A program made the position numbers and the translations under genes. The notes below the pieces were generated by a model. That model did no database searches, was not told where the DNA came from, and saw only the letters and a program-made list of their open reading frames with translations. 64,000 nt of DNA, from assembly GCF_900292075.1 (NCBI RefSeq), contig NZ_OLMV01000001.1, forward strand, positions 858,969-922,968, given 5' to 3'. This DNA comes from Microbacterium timonense. Lineage in GTDB: Bacteria; Actinomycetota; Actinomycetes; Actinomycetales; Microbacteriaceae. Below are positions 15,901 to 24,548 of the stretch, piece after piece (the first letter of the stretch is position 1; every line of letters starts with the position of its first letter).

Positions 15901-16461
15901 ATGACCGAGACCGAGCACGTGGTGCTGCTGGACGACGAGGGCCGCCCCGTCGGCACAGCGCCGAAGGCAAGTGTCCACGGCCCGGACACCGCCCTTCACC
16001 TCGCGTTCTCGTGTCACGTGCTGAACTCTCGAGGTCAGGTGCTGATCACCCGCCGCGCCCTCACCAAGCGCACGTGGCCCGGGGTGTGGACGAACTCGTT
16101 CTGCGGTCACCCGCGGCCCGCCGAACCGGTCCTCACGGCGGTCCGTCGTCACGCCGAGCTGGAGCTCGGACTGGGCCTGGCGCCTGCCGACATCCGCCTC
16201 GTGCTCCCCCTGTTCCGCTATCGCGCGACGGACGCGAACGGTGTCGTCGAACACGAGGTGTGCCCTGTCTACATCGCCCGGACCGACGAGGAGCCCGTGC
16301 TCAACCCGGTCGAGGTTCTCGATGCCCGCTGGGTCGAGCCCGAGGCGCTCGCGACCTCACTCCAGGCCACACCGTGGGCGTTCAGCCCGTGGCTGGTGCT
16401 CCAGGCGCAGCAGCTCGACCTCTTCGGCGGAGCGGTCGCGGACCATCGAAGGGCATCATGA
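15901..16461 (+). CDS. idi: Isopentenyl-diphosphate delta-isomerase, type I
   Basis: A 186-residue Nudix-fold isomerase that interconverts IPP and DMAPP, supplying the primer for carotenoid synthesis. Active-site features are the Cys in TNSFCGHPRP (near residue 66), HLAFSCHVL, the Nudix-like Glu segment VRRHAELELGL, and the Glu of EHEVCPVYIA (near 118). The length equals the usual bacterial type I enzyme. GAGAGG lies about 8 nt before ATG 15901. It is the first gene of the crt operon; its stop overlaps the crtE start (ATGA). Its place first in the cluster suggests that isoprenoid primer supply is switched on together with pigment synthesis. Confidence 0.95.
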   Translation: MTETEHVVLLDDEGRPVGTAPKASVHGPDTALHLAFSCHVLNSRGQVLITRRALTKRTWPGVWTNSFCGHPRPAEPVLTAVRRHAELELGLGLAPADIRLVLPLFRYRATDANGVVEHEVCPVYIARTDEEPVLNPVEVLDARWVEPEALATSLQATPWAFSPWLVLQAQQLDLFGGAVADHRRAS

Positions 16462-17513
16462 TCCCGGCGGCTCACGACCCCGACCTCCACATCGCGATCG
16501 ACGGAGCCCTCGCTCGCATCTGTGAACGCGCCCACGGCCTCGGCCCCGCGTTCGGTGCGCTGGGCGAGGCGATCGCCGGTGCGGCACGAGGCGGCAAGCG
16601 GTTCCGTCCTGCGCTGGTGATGGCCTCGTTCTCCGCGTTCGCGGGCGCGGATGCCGACCCGTCGGCGGCGCTGTCGATCGCCGCGGCATTCGAGCTGCTG
16701 CACACCGCCTTCGTGGTGCACGACGACGTCATCGACCACGACACGATGCGGCGAGGAGTCCCGAACGTCGCCGGTGCGTTCCGCCGGCGGGCTGTCGCGG
16801 ACGGCGCCGACGCGGAGGGCGCCGCCGTGCTCGGCGATGCCGCCGGGATCCTCGCCGGCGACATCCTGCTGCACGAGGCCTTCCGCCTGGTGGCGATGGC
16901 GCCCATCGACGACGCGACGCGCGAACGGCTGCTCGCGCTCGTGGACGATGCTGTGCTGGTGTCGGCGGCCGGAGAGCTGGCCGACGTGGAGCACAGCGTC
17001 ACCGCCCGGTTTCCCACGCGCTCGGCGACCCTCGACGCCGCGTTCAACAAGACGGCTGTCTACTCGTTCCGCGCGCCGTTGCAGGCCGGCGCTCTCCTCG
17101 GCGGCGCTGATGCGGACGCCGTGCGCATCGTGGGCGACGCCGGGGGAAGCCTCGGCTTGGCGTTCCAGCTCGTCGACGACCTCATCGGCGCGTTCGGCAC
17201 GGCGGAGCAGACCGGCCGCGACATCGCACCCGATCTCCGGGAGACCAAGCGCACGCCGCTTGTCGCGTGGGCCCGCGAATCGGCAGGGAAGAGCCGTGTC
17301 GACGAGACGCTCGCCGCTGCGCGCACCGGACCGATCGCCGTGCGCGCGGCCCAGCGGGTGCTCGAGCAGAGCGGCGCGCGCGAGAGGGTGACCGACCTCG
17401 TCATCGACCTGCTGGACGAGGCGCGCGGTGCGTCGCGGCATCCCGCGCTCCCGGAGCGGGCAGGCGCCCTGCTGCGCCTGGTCGCGGACGGCATCGAAGG
17501 GCGCATCCCATGA
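16458..17513 (+). CDS. crtE: Geranylgeranyl diphosphate synthase
   Basis: A 351-residue trans-prenyl diphosphate synthase making GGPP from IPP and allylic primers. The first Asp-rich motif is VHDDVIDHDTMRRG (near 87-95). The second is LVDDLIGAFG (near 238), where DDLIG replaces the usual DDxxD, a variant common in actinobacterial members. GKRFRPALV near residue 52 binds the IPP diphosphate. Start ATG 16458 overlaps the idi stop; the open frame extends further upstream but only as the idi gene read out of phase. The end overlaps the crtB start (ATGA). The product length (C20) is inferred from the cluster context. Confidence 0.93.
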   Translation: MIPAAHDPDLHIAIDGALARICERAHGLGPAFGALGEAIAGAARGGKRFRPALVMASFSAFAGADADPSAALSIAAAFELLHTAFVVHDDVIDHDTMRRGVPNVAGAFRRRAVADGADAEGAAVLGDAAGILAGDILLHEAFRLVAMAPIDDATRERLLALVDDAVLVSAAGELADVEHSVTARFPTRSATLDAAFNKTAVYSFRAPLQAGALLGGADADAVRIVGDAGGSLGLAFQLVDDLIGAFGTAEQTGRDIAPDLRETKRTPLVAWARESAGKSRVDETLAAARTGPIAVRAAQRVLEQSGARERVTDLVIDLLDEARGASRHPALPERAGALLRLVADGIEGRIP

Positions 17514-18388
17514 CCCCCGAGCGCAGCACGGCGACGGGGCTCGCCCTCTACGACAGAGCAGCCGCGGATGCCGCAGCGACCGTCATCGCGCGCTACTCGA
17601 CGTCTTTCGGGCTCGCGTGCCGTCTGCTCGGACCGCGCCCGCGTCCGCACGTGCGCAACATCTATGCCCTCGCCCGAGTGGCGGACGAGGTCGTCGACGG
17701 ACCGGCCGCAGAAGCCGGCCTGTCGGCTGAGGCCACGAATGCGGTGCTCGACGAGCTCGAACACGAATGCCTGACGGCCATCGACCGCGGCTTCAGCGCG
17801 AATCTGGTGGTCCACGCATTCGCGGGTACGGCGCGCGAATGCGGCATCGGCCGCGAGCTCGTCGTCCCCTTCTTCACGTCGATGCGCACGGATCTGCGCA
17901 CGCGGCGCCACGACGCCGCATCACACGATGCGTACGTCTACGGCTCCGCCGAGGTCATCGGGCTCATGTGCCTTCGTGTCTTCGTCAACGCCGGCGCTCC
18001 GCAGCCGGTCGCTCCCGCCCCCGACCTCGTGGCCGGCGCACGGAGCCTCGGCAGGGCGTTCCAGGACGTGAACTTCCTGCGTGATCTCGCTCACGACCGC
18101 CGGGTGCTCGGTCGGGAGTACCTTCCCGTCGCATCTGCGGCCGGCGACCGCTCCGTGGTGCTGCAGCGCATCGACGCAGACCTTGCTGCTGCGGCACAGG
18201 TGATCCCGGCGCTGCCCCCCGACTGCCGGCGCGCGGTCACCGCTGCGCACGACCTGTTCGCCGAGCTGGCCGCGCGACTGCGGGCGTGCGATGGCACCGA
18301 AAACCGTGTGCGCGTGCCCGACGCTGTCAAGGCGAGACTGGCCGCACGTGCCATGCTCGGGTGGGCGCCGCGCGGGGCGCGGACATGA
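17510..18388 (+). CDS. crtB: Phytoene synthase
   Basis: A 292-residue squalene/phytoene synthase that condenses two GGPP to phytoene. SFGLACRLLG begins the fold, NIYALARVADEVVDG (near 50-64) carries the first Asp-rich site, and FQDVNFLRDLAHDRRVLGRE (near 184-203) the second. These match the family, with minor substitutions in the second motif. ATG at 17510 overlaps the crtE stop, and the crtI ATG overlaps its own stop. No ribosome site apart from translational coupling is evident. Confidence 0.94.
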   Translation: MTPERSTATGLALYDRAAADAAATVIARYSTSFGLACRLLGPRPRPHVRNIYALARVADEVVDGPAAEAGLSAEATNAVLDELEHECLTAIDRGFSANLVVHAFAGTARECGIGRELVVPFFTSMRTDLRTRRHDAASHDAYVYGSAEVIGLMCLRVFVNAGAPQPVAPAPDLVAGARSLGRAFQDVNFLRDLAHDRRVLGREYLPVASAAGDRSVVLQRIDADLAAAAQVIPALPPDCRRAVTAAHDLFAELAARLRACDGTENRVRVPDAVKARLAARAMLGWAPRGART

Positions 18389-19944
18389 CCGGCAGGCAGC
18401 GGCGCGCCGTCGTGATCGGCGGCGGCATCGCGGGCCTGGCCACTGCCGCGCTCCTGTCCGCCGAGGGCTGGAGCACCACGCTCTTCGAGGCCCGGGACGA
18501 GATCGGCGGGCGAGCCGGATCGTGGCGCCACGGGGCCTTCCGGTTCGACACCGGCCCCAGCTGGTACCTCATGCCCGAGGTGTTCGACCACTTCTTCCGA
18601 CTGCTCGGCACGACCGCCGACGAGGAGCTGGACCTCGTCCCCCTCGATCCGGCGTACCGGGTGTACTCGGATCCGGCGACCGGTCTGGACCCGCTCGATG
18701 TGAGGTCGGGTCGCGAGGCGGCGACCGCGCTGTTCGAGAGCGTCGAGCCGGGCGCTGGAGCACGCCTGGATGCCTATCTGGATTCGGCCGCTGAGGCCTA
18801 CGACCTCGCCGTCACCCGGTTCCTCTACGACACGTACGAGACCACCTCAGGACTCCGCGACCCCGCGCTGCTGCGTCGCATGCCGCGGCTGGCCCCGCTG
18901 CTGACGCGCAGCCTGGCGCGCCACGTCGAGCGTCGTTTCACCGACCCGCGGCTTCGTAAGATCCTCGAGTACCCGGCGGTCTTCCTCGGCGGCTCGCCGT
19001 ACGGCGTGCCGAGCCTGTACCACCTGATGAGCCACCTCGATCTCGGCGACCGGGTGCTGTATCCCCGCGGCGGATTCACCGAGGTGATCGCGGCCGTCGC
19101 GCGCGTGGCCGAGGCATCCGGCGTCACCATCCGGACCGGAGCCGCCGTCGCCTCGATCACCGCCTCCGACGGCGCGGCGACCGGTGTCGAGCTCGCCGAC
19201 GGCCGACGGGTCGCGGCAGATCTCGTCGTGTCGGGGGCGGACCTCCACCGCACCGAGACGCAGCTGCTCGCGCCGCAGCTGCAGACCTATCCCGAGTCAT
19301 GGTGGCGCTCCCGCACGCCGAGCCCGGGGGCGCTGCTCTTGATGCTCGGCGTCGAAGGCTCGCTGCCGCAGCTGGCCCACCACACGCTCCTGTTCACACG
19401 GGACTGGCGCGGGAACTTCGACGACATCTTCGGACGCCGACCGCGGATCCCCGATCCGGCGTCGCTGTACGTCTGCCGGCCCAGCGCCACGGACTCCACC
19501 GTCGCCCCGCCGGGTCACGAGAACCTCTTCGTCCTCGTGCCGGTTCCCGCCGATCCGTCACTCGGGCGCGGCGGCGTCGACGGCTCGGGCGATCCCGCCG
19601 TCGAGGCCGCCGCCGACCGCGTGATCGCCCAGATCGCGGACTGGTGCGGCATCCCCGATCTCGCCGACCGCGTCGTCGCTCGCCGCACCGTCGCCCCCGG
19701 CGACTTCGCGGACGAGTTCGGCGCCTGGCGCGGAAACGCACTGGGCCTCGCGCACACCCTGAGACAGAGCGCGCTGTTCCGGCCGCGCAACGCGTCGCGG
19801 AAAGTGGCGGGACTGGCCTATGCGGGCGCGTCGACGCTGCCCGGGATCGGGCTGCCGATGTGCCTGATCTCGGCCGAGCTGGTGGTCAAGCGCCTGCGCG
19901 GCGACCGCTCCCCCGGTCCGCTCGCCGAGCCTGCGAGAGTGTGA
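18385..19944 (+). CDS. crtI: Phytoene desaturase
   Basis: A 519-residue FAD-dependent desaturase that converts phytoene to lycopene in four steps. The N-terminal dinucleotide fold is AVVIGGGIAGLATAALLSAE with the acidic end of strand 2 (LFEARDEIGGRAGSW). The C-terminal FAD-binding signature is GLAYAGASTLPGIGLPMCLI. FDTGPSWYLMP, near residue 53, is typical of bacterial CrtI. The length is normal. ATG 18385 overlaps the crtB stop by 4 nt; the next gene starts 2 nt after its stop. Confidence 0.95.
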   Translation: MTGRQRRAVVIGGGIAGLATAALLSAEGWSTTLFEARDEIGGRAGSWRHGAFRFDTGPSWYLMPEVFDHFFRLLGTTADEELDLVPLDPAYRVYSDPATGLDPLDVRSGREAATALFESVEPGAGARLDAYLDSAAEAYDLAVTRFLYDTYETTSGLRDPALLRRMPRLAPLLTRSLARHVERRFTDPRLRKILEYPAVFLGGSPYGVPSLYHLMSHLDLGDRVLYPRGGFTEVIAAVARVAEASGVTIRTGAAVASITASDGAATGVELADGRRVAADLVVSGADLHRTETQLLAPQLQTYPESWWRSRTPSPGALLLMLGVEGSLPQLAHHTLLFTRDWRGNFDDIFGRRPRIPDPASLYVCRPSATDSTVAPPGHENLFVLVPVPADPSLGRGGVDGSGDPAVEAAADRVIAQIADWCGIPDLADRVVARRTVAPGDFADEFGAWRGNALGLAHTLRQSALFRPRNASRKVAGLAYAGASTLPGIGLPMCLISAELVVKRLRGDRSPGPLAEPARV

Positions 19945-19946
19945 GC

Positions 19947-20303
19947 ATGCCGGGACTGTACCTCCTCGCGATCCTCGCCTCGACCGCGGGTGTCATGCTG
20001 CTCGACCGACGGTGGCGCCTGGCCGCCTGGCATCGCCCGGGCCGCACCGCCGCGGCGGTCGGCATCGGCACGGCGTTCTTCCTCCTGTGGGACGCCGTCG
20101 GGATCGTCGCGGGCGTCTTCGTCAAGGGCGACAGCGCATTGCTGCTCGGGATCGATCTCGCGCCGCATCTGCCGCTGGAGGAACCGGTGTTCCTGGCGTT
20201 CCTGAGCTATCTGGCGCTCGTCGTCTCGGCTGCCGCCGAGCGCGCGCTCTCGCGGCGCGACCGACAGGATGCCGGGGCCGCGACATCGCGGGAGATCCCG
20301 TGA
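19947..20303 (+). CDS. crtYe: C50 carotenoid cyclase subunit (lycopene cyclase domain)
   Basis: A 118-residue protein with three membrane spans (about 2-18, 33-55, 70-95), one half of a heterodimeric lycopene cyclase. The conserved acidic motif is HLPLEEPVF near residue 78. In Corynebacterium and Micrococcus such small subunits pair with a second one to close the ends of C50 flavuxanthin into decaprenoxanthin or sarcinaxanthin. ATG 19947 follows the crtI stop by 2 nt, and GTGAG lies just before it. Its stop overlaps the GTG of the partner subunit. Confidence 0.9.
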   Translation: MPGLYLLAILASTAGVMLLDRRWRLAAWHRPGRTAAAVGIGTAFFLLWDAVGIVAGVFVKGDSALLLGIDLAPHLPLEEPVFLAFLSYLALVVSAAAERALSRRDRQDAGAATSREIP

Positions 20304-20626
20304 CGTATCCGCTCATCGTGCTGCCCTTCCTCGTCGCGACAGTCGTCGTCGTGCTGACGACCGCGGGGCATCCGCGGTTCGCGCGCCGGATGGGGGCCTC
20401 CGCCATCGCCGCCGGCATCCTCGTCACGCTCACGGCGGTCTTCGACAACGTCATGATCGCGGCCGGCCTCTTCGACTACCCCGAGGCGCTCATCTCCGGG
20501 GTGCGCGTCGGCCTCGCGCCGGTGGAGGACTTCGCCTACCCGGTGTGCGCCGCCTTCCTCGTGCCGGCGGTGGGCGTGCTGCTGAGTGGACGGAACGGAT
20601 CCGCGCGCGGGCGGAGCGCATCGTGA
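20300..20626 (+). CDS. crtYf: C50 carotenoid cyclase subunit (lycopene cyclase domain)
   Basis: The second 108-residue half of the heterodimeric cyclase, with three spans (about 4-22, 33-55, 78-97) and the matching acidic motif GLAPVEDFAYPV near residue 74. The two subunits together correspond to the fused lycopene cyclases of fungi and archaea. It starts with GTG at 20300 overlapping crtYe (GTGA) and ends overlapping crtEb in the same way, so production of the two subunits in equal amounts by coupling is likely. Confidence 0.9.
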   Translation: MTYPLIVLPFLVATVVVVLTTAGHPRFARRMGASAIAAGILVTLTAVFDNVMIAAGLFDYPEALISGVRVGLAPVEDFAYPVCAAFLVPAVGVLLSGRNGSARGRSAS

Positions 20627-21516
20627 CAGCCGCCCCTCCGCTGCGGGCCGGCGCGGTGGCGCGGCAGCTCCTGGTCGCCTCGCGCCCGATCAGCTGGATC
20701 AACACGGCCTATCCGTTCGCTGCCGCCTACCTCCTGACGACCAGGGGCCTCGATGCGACGCTCGTCATCGGGACGCTGTTCTTCCTCATCCCGTACAACC
20801 TGGCGATGTACGGGATCAACGACGTCTTCGATTACGAATCCGACCTGCGCAACCCGCGCAAGGGCGGTGCGCACGGTGCGGTCCTCGATCGCCGGATGCA
20901 CGCCATCACCCTGTGGTCGTCCGCCATCGCGTGCCTGCCGTTCGTCATCTACCTCGCGGTCACGGGTTCCCCGGCATCGTGGGCGGTGCTGGCGGCGAGC
21001 CTGTTCTTCGTCGTGTTCTACAGCGCGCCGCCCTTCCGTCTCAAGGAACGGCCGTTCCTGGACAGTCTGACCAGCAGCATCCACTTCTTCTCACCGGCGG
21101 TGTACGGCCTCGTCCTGGCGGGCGCCGTGTGGACCCCGCAGCTCGTCGCGCTCATCACGTCCTTCGCGCTGTGGGGCGTCGCCTCGCACGCGTTCGGAGC
21201 TGTGCAGGACGTGGTCGCCGACCGGGACGCGGGAATCTCGTCGATCGCGACTGCGCGAGGCGCCCGCTGGACCGTCCGCTTCTGCCTTGTCTGCTACGCC
21301 GCCGCCGGGCTGACGGTGCTCGCCACGGCGTGGCCGGGGCCCCTCGCGGCGCTGGCGGCCGTGCCGTACCTCGTGACGGTGTGGCCGTACCGCTCGCTCG
21401 CCGACGAGGAGGCGCCGGCAGCCACCGCGGGGTGGCGCCGCTTCCTGTGGCTGAACCAGCTCTCGGGCTTCATCGTCACCCTGCTGCTGATCTGGTACGC
21501 CGTCCTCACCGCGTGA
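20623..21516 (+). CDS. crtEb: Lycopene elongase (UbiA-family prenyltransferase)
   Basis: A 297-residue UbiA-family membrane prenyltransferase with about eight spans. The polyprenyl-diphosphate site is seen in MYGINDVFDYESDLRNPRK (near 63-80), an NDxxDxxxD motif, and a second acidic motif in VQDVVADRDAGISSIA (near 195). In the C50 pathway it adds two C5 units to lycopene to give flavuxanthin, which the CrtYe/CrtYf pair then cyclises. GTG start at 20623 overlaps the crtYf stop. It is the last gene of the crt operon and converges on the UPF0182 gene 13 nt away. Confidence 0.92.
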   Translation: MTAAPPLRAGAVARQLLVASRPISWINTAYPFAAAYLLTTRGLDATLVIGTLFFLIPYNLAMYGINDVFDYESDLRNPRKGGAHGAVLDRRMHAITLWSSAIACLPFVIYLAVTGSPASWAVLAASLFFVVFYSAPPFRLKERPFLDSLTSSIHFFSPAVYGLVLAGAVWTPQLVALITSFALWGVASHAFGAVQDVVADRDAGISSIATARGARWTVRFCLVCYAAAGLTVLATAWPGPLAALAAVPYLVTVWPYRSLADEEAPAATAGWRRFLWLNQLSGFIVTLLLIWYAVLTA

Positions 21517-21529
21517 GAACGCCGCGCCC

Positions 21530-24442
21530 TTACTGCTCGCCGAGCTGGATCAGCTTCTCCACCGCCGCCGTCAGGCGGGCGTCGGCCTCGCCGTACGCCG
21601 CCCAGTCGCCCTTCTCCAGCGCCGCCTGGCGATCGAGCATCGCCTGCTGCGCTTCCTGCAGCGCGGCCTGGTAGTCGTCCGCCGGCTCGCTGGGAGTCGT
21701 CGGCTCAGAGGGCGTGGGGGTCGGCTCGGGCGTCGGTGCGGGGGTCGCGCCCGGGGTGGGCTCGACATCCGTGTCACCCGCATCGGCACCCGAGTCGCCT
21801 CCGAAGAGCGTGTCGAGCGCCTCGTTCAGCGTGTCTTCGAACGCGATGTCGTCGCCGAAGGAGACCAGCACCTTCTGCAGCTTGGGCAGCTTCGTCGCCC
21901 CGGAGGACTGGACGAACACCGGCTGCACATAGAGGAGACCGCCACCGACGGGGAGCGTGAGCAGGTTGCCGTTGAGCACCTCGGACTGTCCCTGTTTCAG
22001 CAGGTTGATCTGAGACGACACCAACGGGTCGGAGTTGAAGGTGTTCTGCACCTGACCGGGCCCCGGCACGGTGGTCTCGGCGTCGATCACGAGCATGCGC
22101 AGCTTGCCGTAGCCCTTGCTCTTGACGCCCGCCTCGCTGCCGGCGTTGGAGTCCACCGCCAGATAGCCCATGAGGACGTTGCGCGCGTTGCCCGTCGTGG
22201 ACGACGGGATGAACGACGTGAACATCGAGTAGGTCGGGCTGTCCTGGCCCGGCATCTGCATCGTCAAGTAGTACGGCGGCTGCAGCTGCGTGTCTTCCTG
22301 CGGGTCGTTCGGAGTCTGCCAGCGGTTGTCGCTCTGGTAGAACGACCGCGCGTCGTCGACGTGGTAGGTGCCGAGGATCGTGCGCTGCACCTTGAACAGG
22401 TCGGTGGGGTACCGCACGTGGCTCATGAGGTCGGCCGACATGTCGCTGATGGGCTTGATGGTCGACGGGTACACCTTCTGCCACGACTGCAGCACCGGGT
22501 CCTCCTCGTCCCAGGCGTACAGCGTGACCGACCCGTCGTACGCGTCGACCGTGGCCTTCACCGAGTTGCGGATGTAGTTGATGTCGTCGACCGTGAAGCG
22601 CGGCGCCGGGTTGCTGGAGTCCGAGATCGCCGAGGTGAGGCTCACCGTCGACGAGTACGGGTAGTTCGCGCTCAGCGTGTAGCCGTCGACGATCCAGACG
22701 ATCCGGCCGTCCACCACGCTCGGGTAGGCGTCGTTGTCGAGCGTCAGGTACGGCGCCACCTTCTGCACGCGCTCGCGCGGGTCGCGGTCGTACAGGATCT
22801 GCGAGTCCTCGTTGACGTAGTCGGAGAAGAGGATCTGCTCGGCCTGGAACTTCAGCGCGTAGATGAGACGGTTGAAGACGTTGCCGAGGCTCGGGCCACC
22901 GTCGCCCTCGAAGGTGGTCTTGGTCTCACCGGAGCCGTCCTCGCCCGACGGGTAGTCCAGCTCGACCGGGTCCGCACCCTCGGGCGCGCCCACGATGGAG
23001 TACGTCGGAGAGTACTCGCCGAAATAGACGCGCGGCTGGAAGTCCTCCTGGTCCGACAGGAAGCCCGACGCGGGGATGCCGCGCTCGAGGAACACCGGGT
23101 CTCCCTCGGTGGTGCGGTCGTTGCCCTTGGCGGCCACGATGCCGTAGCCGTGCGTGTAGACGACCGCGGAGTTCTGCCAGTCCGCCGCCGCGCCGAGCTG
23201 ATCGAGGTCGAGCTCGCGGACCGAGACGATCGTGTCCTGCGAGACGCCGTCGATGTTGTAGCGGTCGACGTCGAGCGGATCGGCGAACTGGTAGTACCCG
23301 CGGTACTGCTCCAGCTGGCGGATGTTCGGCGAGATGATCGCCGGGTCCATGATGCGCACCTGCGCCGTGGTCGCTGCGTCGTCGCGCAGCTGGCCCGCGG
23401 TGACATCCGTGACGGCGGCGAAGTCCTGCTGCTCCAGCCCGTCGACGCCGTACGCCTCGTGCGTCATGTCGACGTTGCGCTGGTAGTACTCCTCTTCGAG
23501 CGTGAAGCGGTTCGGCTGCACCTGGAAGGTGTTGACCACCCACGGGTAGCCGACGCCCACGACGATCGCCGAGACCACGAGCAGCGCGGTCGCGATGAGG
23601 GGGTAGCGCCAGCGACCGATGATCGCGGTGACGAAGAACAGGATGGCGACGATGACGGCGGCGAACGCGAGGATCGTCTGGCCGGGAATGATGGCGTGCA
23701 CGCCGGTGTAGCCGGGACCGGTGATGCGGTCGCCCGGCTCGACGAGCGTCTTGTAGCGATCCAGCCACAGGCTCGCGCCCTGCACCAGCAGGTACAGGCC
23801 GGCGATGACGGCCAGCTGGATGCGCGCAGACTTCGAGATGCGCAGCTCGCGCTGACCGATGCGCACCGAGCCGTACAGGTACGACACGAGGGCGGTCACG
23901 AGCAGGCAGATCAGCAGCACCGCGGAGGCGAACCCGATGAGGGAGCTCCAGAACGGCATCGCGAACATGTAGAACCCGGTGTCGAGCCCGAACTCCGGGT
24001 CCTTCGTGTCCGTCGCCACGCCGTTGAACCACAGCCACGTGGTCTCCCACTGCGTGGAGGCGGCGAATCCGGCGAAGAACCCGAAGAAGATCGGGATGCC
24101 CCACATCGCCAGCCGTCGCAGCGGCTCGACGACCTCCTGGTAGCGGTCCAGCTGCGAGCTCAGCCGTGCGTAGACCGGACGGAGCCGGTACGCGAGCTGG
24201 ATCGACAGCCACACCGGCACCGCCATGCCGAGGAACCCGACGACGAACATCACCACACGGGCCACCCACTGCGTCAGCAGCACCTCGGAGAACCCGAGCT
24301 GGTCGTACCAGAGCCAGTCGGCGTAGAGGCTCGCGAAGACGAAGAACGCCACCACGAGCGCGGCGATGACCGCGAGGGTGATGGCGACGACGCGACGGGT
24401 GCGGGAGGGTGTGGCCGGGTTCGGCGACGAGGTCGTGGTCAC
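21530..24442 (-). CDS. UPF0182 family large membrane protein
   Basis: A 970-residue member of UPF0182 (COG1615), as in M. tuberculosis Rv3193c. The first 330 residues hold seven membrane spans, starting after a short Ser/Thr/Pro head. About 560 residues then form a large extracytoplasmic domain, rich in Tyr, Asp and Gln, and the C-terminus is an acidic, Pro-rich segment (about 890-925) followed by an Ala/Gln-rich helix. The function of the family is not known. It lies downstream of the PDZ/S16 protease on the same strand, a pairing that is conserved in actinobacteria and suggests work on the same envelope substrates. Confidence 0.9.
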   Translation of the reverse strand: MTTTSSPNPATPSRTRRVVAITLAVIAALVVAFFVFASLYADWLWYDQLGFSEVLLTQWVARVVMFVVGFLGMAVPVWLSIQLAYRLRPVYARLSSQLDRYQEVVEPLRRLAMWGIPIFFGFFAGFAASTQWETTWLWFNGVATDTKDPEFGLDTGFYMFAMPFWSSLIGFASAVLLICLLVTALVSYLYGSVRIGQRELRISKSARIQLAVIAGLYLLVQGASLWLDRYKTLVEPGDRITGPGYTGVHAIIPGQTILAFAAVIVAILFFVTAIIGRWRYPLIATALLVVSAIVVGVGYPWVVNTFQVQPNRFTLEEEYYQRNVDMTHEAYGVDGLEQQDFAAVTDVTAGQLRDDAATTAQVRIMDPAIISPNIRQLEQYRGYYQFADPLDVDRYNIDGVSQDTIVSVRELDLDQLGAAADWQNSAVVYTHGYGIVAAKGNDRTTEGDPVFLERGIPASGFLSDQEDFQPRVYFGEYSPTYSIVGAPEGADPVELDYPSGEDGSGETKTTFEGDGGPSLGNVFNRLIYALKFQAEQILFSDYVNEDSQILYDRDPRERVQKVAPYLTLDNDAYPSVVDGRIVWIVDGYTLSANYPYSSTVSLTSAISDSSNPAPRFTVDDINYIRNSVKATVDAYDGSVTLYAWDEEDPVLQSWQKVYPSTIKPISDMSADLMSHVRYPTDLFKVQRTILGTYHVDDARSFYQSDNRWQTPNDPQEDTQLQPPYYLTMQMPGQDSPTYSMFTSFIPSSTTGNARNVLMGYLAVDSNAGSEAGVKSKGYGKLRMLVIDAETTVPGPGQVQNTFNSDPLVSSQINLLKQGQSEVLNGNLLTLPVGGGLLYVQPVFVQSSGATKLPKLQKVLVSFGDDIAFEDTLNEALDTLFGGDSGADAGDTDVEPTPGATPAPTPEPTPTPSEPTTPSEPADDYQAALQEAQQAMLDRQAALEKGDWAAYGEADARLTAAVEKLIQLGEQ

Positions 24443-24499
24443 CGTCCCATCCTAGGCGGCCCGTTCTGAGCGGCCGCCTTGTCCGCGCTGGGCGAACTC

Positions 24500-24522
24500 C
24501 CCGAAACACGCAACGTTTCGGG
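24500..24522. repeat. Short hairpin between the PDZ protease and UPF0182 genes
   Basis: CCCGAAAC paired with GTTTCGGG, loop ACGCAAC. It sits in a 106-nt gap between two same-strand genes. It could be an attenuating terminator or a copy of a dispersed palindromic element. No U-tract follows on either strand. Confidence 0.5.
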
Positions 24523-24548
24523 CACGATCGGGCGAGTCGCTTGACGGC

